The notes under the pieces: model-generated
What the model was told of the DNA's origin: nothing
What the model saw: the letters and a program-made list of their open reading frames with translations, nothing else
Databases searched by the model: none
Translations under genes and position numbers: made by a program
Assembly: GCA_947579665.1 (NCBI GenBank)
Contig: OX388347.1
Location: 21,134,562-21,198,561, forward strand
DNA: 64,000 bases
Source of the DNA: Sympetrum striolatum
Lineage: Eukaryota; Arthropoda; Insecta; Odonata; Libellulidae
Reading direction: 5' to 3'
In this document: piece after piece, positions 36,601-48,600 of the stretch
How positions within the stretch are numbered: position 1 is the stretch's first letter
How the letters are laid out: each line of letters opens with the position of its first letter

Positions 36601-39600
36601 GTAACTTGTGATCATACTAACCTTTCAATTGAAATTCCCAAGTTCGATATAATTTCAATAGGTGATGCAGAAAGAAAATGGCATGAAAGTATTAGTAATA
36701 AACCAGAAGATTCTCTCTTATTATGTGAGCATAATTCTAATTTGAGTATTGAAATGAAGATTGAAAAACCATCGATAGGAGGCATCCAAGAACAAACAAG
36801 TGATAAAACTGAAGAGAAGCTTATTGGAAGTGGAATAGATGAGGCAACTTTGTCAGAAACTCTGATCTCTGATTCTCATGTTATTTCTGATGTTTCTGGA
36901 GTTGAGTATCCGCAAGAAGAGACTAAAAAGGAAGTAGTTCCATTGATTGAAACTGAGTCAAGTGTAATAGACCAAATAAAATCTACTTCACCCCCTTCAT
37001 TGCTAGCTTTAACTAATCTAAGTCAAGAAAACATATGGTTGACCTCCAATAAATATACAGATGCAGAAAGGGAATGGAAAATGTCTGATCCAGAGAAAGT
37101 TATTGAGGAGAGGAGAGATGAAATTTCTATGAGAGATAAGGAAGATAGCATAATTGAGTTAGCTGTTGGTAAAATAGTCACAGAGAACTTAGATGAGCAG
37201 GTATTGAGACAGCATACAGCTCCATTAACTGAAATTAAGTCAAAGGTTGAAGATGAGGATCAAATTTCCTCATCTACTTCATTCTCAGCTTTATCCAACC
37301 TCAGCCAAGAAAACATATGGTTGCACTCTAATAAATATTCAGATGCAGAAAGGGAATGGAAAATGTCTTATCCAGAAAAAGTCATCGAGGAAAGAAGAGA
37401 TGAAATTTCTATGAGAGATAAGGAAGATAGCATAAGCGAGGTAGCTATAGGTAAAATAGCCACAGAGAACTTAGATGAACAGGTACTGAGACAGCACACA
37501 GCTCCATCAACTGAAATTGAGTTAAAGGTCAAAGATGAGGATAAAGTTTCCGCATCACCTTCATTGTCTGCCCTAACTAACCTCAGTCAAGAAAACATAT
37601 GGTTGAACTCCAATCAGTATTCAGATGCTGAAAAGGAGTGGAAAATGGCTGAAAAAATTCCCATTAATGAGCAAATGGTAGGTGAATTTTCTGTAGGTGA
37701 TAGGGAAGAAGACATTTGCAAGATTGAAAGGAGTGAAACAGCTGTAGGGAAGTCAGATGAGCCTGTGTCAATACAACAGGGTGAGATTATTTTAGGTAAA
37801 GAAAATTTGACATTTAATCAGAACTTGAAAGAAATGTTACCCCAGTATGATATTTTCAGGCTTAGTGATGCTGAAAAGTTGTATGGCTTGGCAGTTAAAG
37901 ATAGCTCTTCCTTATTTTCTGTTGATAAACCGTCAGAACTAAGTTCATGCCATGATCTTGAGGCTTCCTCTGTAAGCACTACTAGTGATGTCATTAAATC
38001 AGTTGATAATACCTTACAATTATCAGAAAAAGTAAAATATAATGTACCTGAGCTGGAAACTGCAGAGAAAAATTATTACGAATCATTAGCAAAGTTCCCC
38101 TCTTCTATTGAAAAGGACACTCCAACTACAGACATTGTTACTGATGTTCACAGCCAACAAAGTCTTCCACCCGAGAAAGATTTACCATCCCAAGATTTGA
38201 CCCCTAAGTCAGTTGTAGAAATAAAGGAAACTGCTGAATCCCCATCTATACCTTTGGTCGATGAAGCAGGATTTCAGGAAATATCTAATCACTATGATGT
38301 AATGCAAATAAAGGCAGCTGAAAAAGATTTTTACGAATCAATGGCTAGTTTAGTCTCCCTGAAGGATGACTTTACGGTTAGTGTAGAAAATTCAAAACAA
38401 AAGCTCCAATCTATGCGTAGCTCTGATTTGAGTCCAACTGTAGATATTGAAATTCTTGATAAGGAATTGACTGAACCAACTGAAGCTTCTGTGAATCAGA
38501 GAGAAGCAGAGTTTGGACAGATTGAAGGCGATTTTCAAGTTATTGATTTAATTCCATCAAAAATAAATGAGACAGAAAAAACAGAAGGAATAATAATGGA
38601 GTTTTCTCAAGGAAGACCCTTTGAGAATGAGTCAACTTGTAAGGAAGAAAATCTACCACTTACACAGAAAGAAGAAGAGATAGAAAAAAAGAGCTCTGTG
38701 TCAAAACTGATAGAGCTGAGTGAGGATAAGAAGGGTCCTTGTTCTTCATCTCAGGGGGTGCAGGAAATAGAGCATGAGTCCCTATCAAATTATCTTCTTC
38801 TAGATTCCTTTTGTATTAACAAGTGGATGTTAGATGATGCTGAGCTAAATTGGCAGTTGAAAATAGCAAATAAACCTAAAGCAGAAGTGAAAGAGGAGGT
38901 TTCAAAGAAGGACGATTTTGATGACAATGGGAAGGGAGAGGGATCAGGTAGAGGTAAACCGTATCAAAGTGAACAGGATAGCTTTGCCTCTCCCACTGAA
39001 CCGACATCGGGTCCAACACAGCAGTTGTATGCAGATCTTCCTGGTGGTCTTGGTAGTTGGAGGGATGATAGCACTTATCTGAGTTGTAGTAGTGATGGTG
39101 TTGAGATTCCCTTGGATGGACTGCCAGGGGCTGAGAAACTGATTCGAGACATAGTAAGAATGGAGGAGGTCCAATCTGTTGAGAGAGATGGCCAGCACAG
39201 CTTTGACCTGCTGAAGGTGTGGTCGAGTGATTTTCTGTGCTCCATGTGGCTGTTTGTTTTCATTTTTTGAATGTTTTTCTTATCGTGAATCCATCATCTA
39301 AAAGCATTTTTCTTGTATCAATTTAACTAATCCAGATATACTACGATTGTTATAAACATCTAAACATTTGCTTAACACAATATTATATAGCTTATAAAGC
39401 TAATTTTCAAAATTCTATCTGTTTTTGCAATCATATGCTTTTAGATGTGTGCCATTGCTATTGATCCATTGATGTATTCGTCCCAATTACTACAAGTTGA
39501 ATATTATCATAGCTAACATTTGTGTAGAAAATTATCGGCTGAGATTATGGCTATAAATGCATGTAAGGTGAATTGAAATCCATGCTTGACTGTAATCAAG

Positions 39601-42600
39601 GAGGAGTGAAAGGAGAAGTTTTCTGCTATTTAAATGAAATATTTTTATTTCTTTATTAAGGGAAGATGCTTCAATTTATTAACAGATTAATGAATATATA
39701 ACATAAGTTATTTAAATGCTTTATCAAGGTATGGAATGTAATTTTTAAAGGTATTTATTTTTAGTTATTTAAAGAAGTTATATATATGTTAGTGTAATTT
39801 AGTATATTATGTAATAATTCTTTCTAATATGTTCAGTGTAACACTATTTACTGAAAATGTCTTGCACTTTCCCTTTTAATCAGGTAAATCATTTAGTTTA
39901 CTTCAGATGCATGTTTGATTTTTGGATGGATTAATGTTTTTTAAGTTTTTATTTTTGTGATGCTCATTTGCATTCCTTTTGCATAATTTTCAGTTTTGGC
40001 CTGATTGATCGTGCTATTTTTGTTAGTGGCATGTCTATTTAATCCTGAGAATAGTATTAATTCCTCTTATTCTATTGTAGGCATCACTTCTGGTAGATAT
40101 TGGAAATCTTGATCAGTTTGCTCAGAATATGGAAACACAGTTCATAAATGTGCCAACCAATGACTTGGCATCCATGTCAGAATCACTCAAGGTAATGCTA
40201 GAACTTATTTTATAAATGTAGGCAATACGTACTTCAATAATTTTACTGCAATGATATTTTTAATACTTTGCTCAGGAATTGCTTAAACATCTTGTTGCTG
40301 GAGAAACTGAAGTTATCCGTTTAGAAGGATTGCTCTCTGGCTTGCCTCAAGACTTGGAAGTTCAGGAACTAAATGCTAATTTGGCCCACACTAAAGGTCA
40401 TTTAAACATGTTGTTATCTCAGGCTAAGATTGCTCTAACTACTGTGAAGGTAAGACCTCAATTCTTTTCTGAATTCAATTGTATGTTAAATTTGCTTTTA
40501 TAGCTAATACTACATACATTTCATATTTTTACAATACATTTCTCTGAATCTGTTATTCAAATTTCCTATATTTGAAATTGGATTATTATCTTGTTTATGC
40601 ATTTTAAGTCAAAATAATACCATCAGATTTTTTGAAAATTCTGTTGATAGATGGTTGAATATCCTGTGCATTAAATTATTCATATTAGTAAAGATTATCT
40701 TTCAAATAATCCATGAAAATCATGTATTGATTCAATATTTTTCTTGATTATTAGGCTAGAATAAGCCTCCTAGTTAAATTGGAAAATATTGTTTTATATT
40801 TGCTCAAGCTAACAATGAGAATATACTGTATCTTTTATGATTTTACCTGGTCAAAATTTCCCTGGCAAAAAAATTAGCATTTGAGAACATTTTTTGATAT
40901 AAATGTTCAACAAATCATTTATTGACAAAATTTTTATTATTAAAATGATCAGTAGTGTTGATTTTAAAGTTACCATGACAGTGATGTACATTTTTAAGTG
41001 AATTATCTACTTTTCTCTTTTAAAGCTTGTTTTACTCTACCAATATCAGTCATTGCATATGCTACTGTTCCAATTATCATCTTTTGAGCCCAGTTAATTG
41101 GTGAATATTTCCATGAATGAAGTTGTTGAATTGCAAATGTGTATCCTATTCCAGAATGCAATTAGTGTGCAAGAGAGCAGACTTAAGGAGATTTCGGAAT
41201 ATCAGACTCTTCTAACAGAGCTAGAAATTTGGCTTTCTAATACAAGTGCAGTCTTATCAGAAGACATAAGGAATACCAGCACTCCTGATATTCAAAGTCA
41301 AATTTCCTCTCATCAGGTAAGTAATCTGCAAAACAATTGAATCATTGTTTTAATTTTGTTTTACAATACTAATAAAGATTTATATCTATTTTTTCAGAAA
41401 CTATTGCAAGAGCTATCTGCAAAAGAAGCTCAACTTTTAGATATCACTAATCATTGTGAACAACTGAAAGTGTTTCAAGATGTCCAGACACTGGCCAGTG
41501 ACCTAAATCAGCAGTTACTTCTATTAAATCCATCTTTTAATGAGGTCAGGCATCTTATTAATGTTCGTCTTGAGAGTCTTCAGGTACGAGACTTATGTCT
41601 TCACTTCTGTTCAGGACGCTTTGTTCAGAATGTTACTTCTTTGCAACCTGCCTTGGGTTTCTGACTTCCTCTTTTTATCTCTTACTCTGTCTCTCCAAAT
41701 ATAAATTTTGATTTCTTCCGAATGGATCTTCTTTATAGTGGCTCTTTGGTAGTTTATATCCTAGCTTCGGCTTATATTTTATAATGCTTTTAGTTGCTGT
41801 GCTATCTTCATGCTCAAAACTCCTATTGTATAGTATTATTTTCCAAATTTTGAAAAAAATTCAATCTAATGTTTTGACTTGATCACCTTTTTAGGATGCC
41901 CTAGTGAGTGAAAAACCCAAGAATCTGCCAAGTGAACCTCCCTTACCTGAAGATTATAAGAAAACTACTGTTGAGACCTTTCAGCATGCCCCAACTCCAT
42001 CCCCTCCTGATATTATTGATGAGGGTTTCATTGTTATTCCTTCTCAATTACCTGTTGATGACACCTTTGTCAAGGGAGATAAGGAAGTTGAAGATGAGGC
42101 TTCTGTCACTCCCAACCTTCCAGTTGAAGTTGTATCTCCTAGCCCTGTAGTTTCACCAGAATCTGCTTCATTAGGTATTCCAGACTTAGCTGTGGATGAA
42201 GTTGAGAAGAAAGAAGAGCAAGATCAAGAATCTGATGTAGTTGTTATTGAACCTTTGGAAACGAGTGGCTTAGGAGAAGCAGGGGAAGGTATGACTCCAC
42301 ATTCTACATCTATATCTGAAATAGTTATTCAATCCCTTGATACAACAAGTTATCCAGCTGAAGTTATCAGGGAAGTATCTGATAATATACTTGTATCCTC
42401 TGACATCCCTGTAGAAAAACCAATTGGCAAACATTCAGAAAATGTCACTGACACTGAAGTTCAAGTGAGCGAACCATCCAATCCTCAGTTAACTGAAAGA
42501 GATTCTCAAACATCACCATTACCTGAAACACACAAAGAAAATATTCACATTGTCAAGAAAATTACTGGAGATGAAGAAACACTAGAAATATCTACCAAAC

Positions 42601-45600
42601 CCAACTACAGGAGGAAGAAATCTGATGACGCATCATCACCTAGTGAAACAGATGACATTGTGGTAGAAATGTCATATGATGGCGATAAAGTCAATGATCC
42701 TCAGGTAACATCTGTTTCAGAGTTAAACATCATCCACACCTCTCCTCAATCTTTTGAAACTATTGTTTCTGATCCTGCTGAAACTACAACTCAAGTCATT
42801 ATCGATGAAGATGGCACAAAAAGGATTATTGTCAGACAGTTGAGGAGGACTGTTACAACCAGACAGCAGCAGCAAGTTGCCACTGTTCAAAGACTTACCA
42901 CTGTTACATCTGAGAGTGGAGAAATTGAGCCAGAAACTTCTAGTACTATGGCATTTTCTCAGGTGGTTCTTCAAGGACAACAGACAACTACATCAGACAC
43001 AGCAGATGGGCAAACGGTTACATCAAACACTCAATCTTTTAGTGGAAGGGTAGCTGCTGGCATTCCTGGTGATATTCATGTGACTGAATTTACATCTGGT
43101 CCTCAAGAAACCGTTACGTATCACACTGGAGAAACATTACCATCTTCTATTCTACTCAGAGGGCAAGAGCTTCTTCAAGGAGAAGATTTTGTTTCCTCCC
43201 CGGTAGATGCAATGACTACTATCCAACCTTATACTCAGCAAATAATTACTCCTGGTGATGATACGGTTGATTACCAGGCAACTGCCACTAATGTGAGAGC
43301 TGTGGTGCAACAGGTGACCAGAAGGACTGTTAAAAGGTCAAGGAAAATAATTAGAAAAGTGGTGATAATTGATGGGAAAGAGCATGTGACTGAAGAGATC
43401 ATTGAATTGCCTGAAGAAGTTGAGGTCTCAGAGGCAGATGTTCCGTTAGTAAAGATTGAAATGAGTCAAAGAGACTTTGGTGAACACAAAGAGGAAGCAG
43501 CTTCTCCAGTAAAGCCAAGTCCAGACACAATTCCAGAAGTTGTCTCCGATATTGAAATCAGGGAAAGTGGAACTGATGGGATGCAGTTTGAGAAAGTAAC
43601 ATTAGTGCCACAAAAGTCAGACAGTACAGTAGAAAAGGAGATTTTAGCATCTGATCAGGATATAGTGATTTTAGAGGAAATTCCTAAGGATTCCTGTGTG
43701 AAGGACACAACTCAAGAAATGCTTGAATTTGGGAGTGGTACCTCTGATGATAACCAGAAAGATGAAGAGGTGACAGTCAGACAAAGTGTCCCACTTTCCT
43801 CAATTTCCTCCAAGAGTGGGGTAGAAAAAGATAAGGCAGGATCAGATGATATCCAGGAAAAAATAGATGTTGTGGAATTACCTCATTCTTCATTTACTGA
43901 GGAGCATAAATTAGTAAGAGTGGTTGATATAAGTTCAAGAGAGGGCTCTGAAATTCCCTCTCAACAAAAGCAAAAGGAGGATATTTCTGAAGAAACAACT
44001 GCTGACAATGAAGAATATAAATTAGTGAAAGTAATAGAAATCCCTCCTCAACATGAAATATTACAGCCAGAAGTGGAAAGAACCAGCTTTAAGGATATTA
44101 CTTCTGAGCAAGACACTCTATCTGAAAGTGGGAAACCAACTGGGGAAATGGATTCCTCAGTCATTCCTGAAAAAGTTGAGACTGAATACCTTGAAACTCC
44201 TATTGATGAAGAATATAAGCTAGTAAGAGTAATTGAAATTATTCCACCAGTCAGCTTGGCACAGCAAAAACCTGGAATAAAAGAAATCGAGACAATTTCA
44301 AAACCAAAACTTTCTCTTGAGCAGGAAGAAATTCCTGATAGAAAACAAAAAGATGATGACAGCAAAGAGGAAGATGTCAAAATGCCTCAAGCTACCATAG
44401 AAGAGGAATACAAATTAGTAAGAGTGATTGAAATACCTCCCTCCATTTCCAAGAAGGAAGTCACAGAAATATCTATAGAAGAAATGCCAACTACACCTGT
44501 TGAAAGTGAGCACTCAAAGACAGAAAGCAGAGATCTGCAAGAAGTGGTTGAAAAAGCTGTTACCGTAGAACAGAGGTTAGTGAGAGTTGTTGAAAAACTC
44601 CCTCTTAAGTCAAAAGAGAAGACTCATGTTGAATTAGAAGAAGAAGAATTAATTGCAGAGGAAACAACTAAGTTGGATGCCTCATCCAAGCCAAAGGATG
44701 ATGTTCCTGAGGGGATTCCATCAGATATTCAAATTCCTCTTGGTGAGGCTGATACTTTGATGGGAGATATTGTAATAACTGCAGCAGCTACTGTAAAACA
44801 AGGAGAACTTGAACAGCAATTGTCAAAACCTGAAGAATTCTCTGAAAGTGAGAGGGATGCAAGGAAGGAGATAGACGAAACTCTTCCCATTGCACCTGAG
44901 TTAGATGCTGATGCCAAAACAGAGGAGTATAGACTGGTTAAAGTTATTGAAGTTTTACCCCAAGATAGTACTGGAATGCAAGAGACTAAAATACTTGGTG
45001 CAGATCATGAAGAGGAAGACCTGACAAAGAGCCAGAAGAAGGAACATATTCCAGAGGATTCTCAGTTAACAGTTCATGAGGTTCCTTTTGTTGAAGAACA
45101 TGAATTAGTCAGAGTCATTGAAGTTATTCCACCAGCAGCTGAAGACAAAAATTATGAATTGAAACTCAAAGAACCTTTGGGAGAAGATCTGGAAAGCCAT
45201 ACTAAGGAAAGGGATTGTTTGAGCAAAGAGAAACATGCTGAAATTTCTCCTGCTAGAGATGGAAAGGACAAAATTACCATTATGCATACGTCATTAGCAA
45301 CAGATCCTTTAGTGGTTGTTTCTGAAAGCATACCTTATCCAGAAAAAATTGTAGAAAAAACTGAAACTCCTGCTTCTCACGAATCAAGTACCCAAATTGT
45401 AGATATTACCCTCAGAACAGCAACAGATTTAGACACTGTAGAACTCTCCGATTTGATTACCCCACTTGCTGAACCATCAAAGACTAGCAATGAAATGTCC
45501 TCACAGACACAGGTGGTTGATCGGTTATCCAAAATTGATATAGATATATCTATTTCTACATCAACAAAGTCTGATTCTAAGGATAAAGAAGAAAAGGTTA

Positions 45601-48600
45601 CTGGTGTTGTACCAAAAATGTCTGTCTCTCTAGAAATGGAGAAGCAGCCAAGAAATGATGAGCAAGAAGAACAATCAACTGTATCTCTTTATCACATCAC
45701 AAAAGAGAAAGTGAGTATAGAATTTCCAGCAGCTGTTACAGAAACTGTAAAAACTGAAGGAATTCCTGATGTCTCAACTACCTCAAAGGAAAGTGATGTT
45801 GAAGGAGCTTCAATAAAAGAAACTACTCATCCAGCAGATGTTAAAGAATTAGATGAAAAAGATTCAGAAAGTTCGAAAGAGTCCTCTCTCACACTTAAGG
45901 AGCCAATAAAGAAAGATCATAAGAAAGGAAAGTCTAAACATAAGAGCAAAGCCAAATCTCAAACTAGTGATGAAAGTAAATCTGAAGCCATACCCTCAGC
46001 AGAAAAGATCCCTGAAGCTGTTGTACCTAAAACTGACGTTGTTGGTGAGGTTCAACCTACAGTTATTGATCCTGAGCCTCTGATCTCTGAAAAAGTTGAT
46101 TCCCATGCAAATATCCCAGAAGATGAAGTAGATATTGATGAGAGTGAGGAAATTTTTACAGACCGAACACATGATACTGGATATGATGCAGAAGATAAAA
46201 CATTTGATGATCAAAAGCCAGCAGAGGATGATTCCAAGAGGAAAAGAAAGAAAAAGAGGAGAAAAAAGTTTAGGGATGTCAGTGAGACTCCTGATGAATA
46301 TCCTGTATCTACAACAGACTTTTCAAGTAGATCTCTTGAATTTACTCCTAGTAAGTCTGAAATTACCACCACAGATTCTGATTCAAATAAAGATAAGTTA
46401 GATATAGATAAGGGCACCTTGCTCCAGCCAAAGTCACCAGACGTTGCCATTCCAGTTACAGCAGTGAGCCTAGATGACACCACTGTTAGTGAAAATTTGG
46501 ACTCTCAGGAAATTCCATTAGAGCCAATGGATATTCCATCTCCAGTTAAAGAATCTAAGAAGTCAAAAAAGCATAGGAGTAAAAGAATTGTTGAGAAAGA
46601 TAGTCCTAAAAGTTCATCCGAGCCATCTATAGGTAATGAGCCAGTTTCTGAAGAAGTGTCGGAATTGGTTCCAGATGTTCTTCATAAGTTAGAGAGCTTA
46701 TCAGAAATTTCAATGGGATCTGATGCCACAGGAGATTCAGTTAACAGGAGAAATTTGGATACCTCTGATAGTGCTCAACCACCTAGAGAGTATAAATATG
46801 AAAAGGAGGAGAGTGCTGCTGAAGTAGTAAAAGAACCAATTGTAGACACCTCTTCAGATATTCCCAAAGTGGAGATTCCTCAAAAATCTGAAAGTAGCTC
46901 GCAGTCACCTTCTTTAGATGAACCAATGGATATCACAGTAGAAACAGTAGTATCATTTATTGATCCAGATGAAAGTAAAAGCGCATCAATTGAGGGGGAG
47001 GATCCTGAGTCTGTGGTTGACCAAACAAGGAGAGAAGTGCCTGTTGAAGTACCTCATCCTTCAGATACTTTAGGTGATGGAAAGGAATCCAAGCTTCCCA
47101 CTGGAAAAGGTTCAAAAAAGAAATCAAAGAAGGTTAGTGAGAAAAAGGCCAAAGGCATCAAAGAGGGAAAAGTACCAAAGGCAAAATTTGAAGGAGATAC
47201 TACCACAATTGTCCAAACGCTTGAATTTGAAATTCCTACCATGGCTGATATACCACAAGATGCAAGAATGCAGGAAAGCCAGGAGGACATCAAAACTGAA
47301 TTTCCTGATGATGCAGCCAAAATCACTGAGATTCATGAACCGGTGATTGATGCAACATCTGTTGCTCTGAATGAGCCTCACCCTCAGAAATATGTCAGCT
47401 TCAGTAAAGATCTTGCAGATTCATCATGTCCAGAAGCTGTGAAAGAAACACATGAAAAAGTAAGATCACAGAAAGAGGAAAAATATCACCAAAAAGATTT
47501 CCCTCCTGAACAAGTTTCTGTAACGCAAGAAGAGGGAGACATCAAATTCACATTATCGGTTTCTGATGATTTCCATTCACCTGATGATCATCATGTAGGA
47601 GTCCACAGTCAAGTCCCAAAAGTTTTGGGAGAGCCTGTACATGACAGGAAACTGGATGATGAAAAAAGCGACGAAAAGCATCCAATTAGAGAACCAAAAG
47701 ATGACGTGGCTAGTACTACACATCTTCATCTACAAGAAGAGACAACTTCTGAATCTCTGCCCTGTAAGGAAAGCATTCTTTTGGGAGAATTTGAACCAAA
47801 AACTATTTCAGTAGTAGAAACAAAGCATGTAAAGTCCATTCCTACAACCCATTTTACAAAGGAAATGCCTGAAGCAACACATCCTGTGATGTCTCCGTCC
47901 ATGGAAGCTTCTCCTACAACAGGTGGAGAAATTGATAAAGAAGCTATAACTGATATTATCCAACCAAGCAAAGAGGAGATAATGGAGGAAAATGATGAAG
48001 TTGTGGAGGCAGCACCAGCACCACCACCAAGAGCTGGACCTAAGGCGAAACATATGCGAGATGTGAAAAGGATTAAATCGACTCATCAACGAGAAGATTT
48101 TCCTGAAATTAAAACTCAATTAATTGGACCAGAAATTTCAGAAAAAGACTTTCCTGTAATTGGTACAGTACAAAGAGAAGTTTCACCACCAACTAGTGTA
48201 TTACTATATTCTGAAGTCGTTAAAAGTGCATCTCGAGAACCAAGCCCAATCAAGGAGTCAGAAGTGAAAGTTGATGAAGCAGCAGGTCCAATAACATCCA
48301 AGATAGATCTGGTGTATAAGAAAGAAGATTCTCCTCCAGTATATGGGACAGAAGTGGCTATCCCTAAAGGTGAACAGAATATCTACCATACTTTTGATGA
48401 TCACACCATTTACTCACAACCTCAAATGCAAGTCAAATGGCAGCTGACTTCAAATACATTAACTGAGCGTCTCAAAAACCTTCAAAATTCCCGTAGTATT
48501 CCAGAAATGTCTGGCATGATATTTTATGCAACTAGAGCTCAAAGCCTTCCAGAAGATACCTCAGAAGTTCAGGAACAGCTAGAAGGAAATCTTGCTGTTC

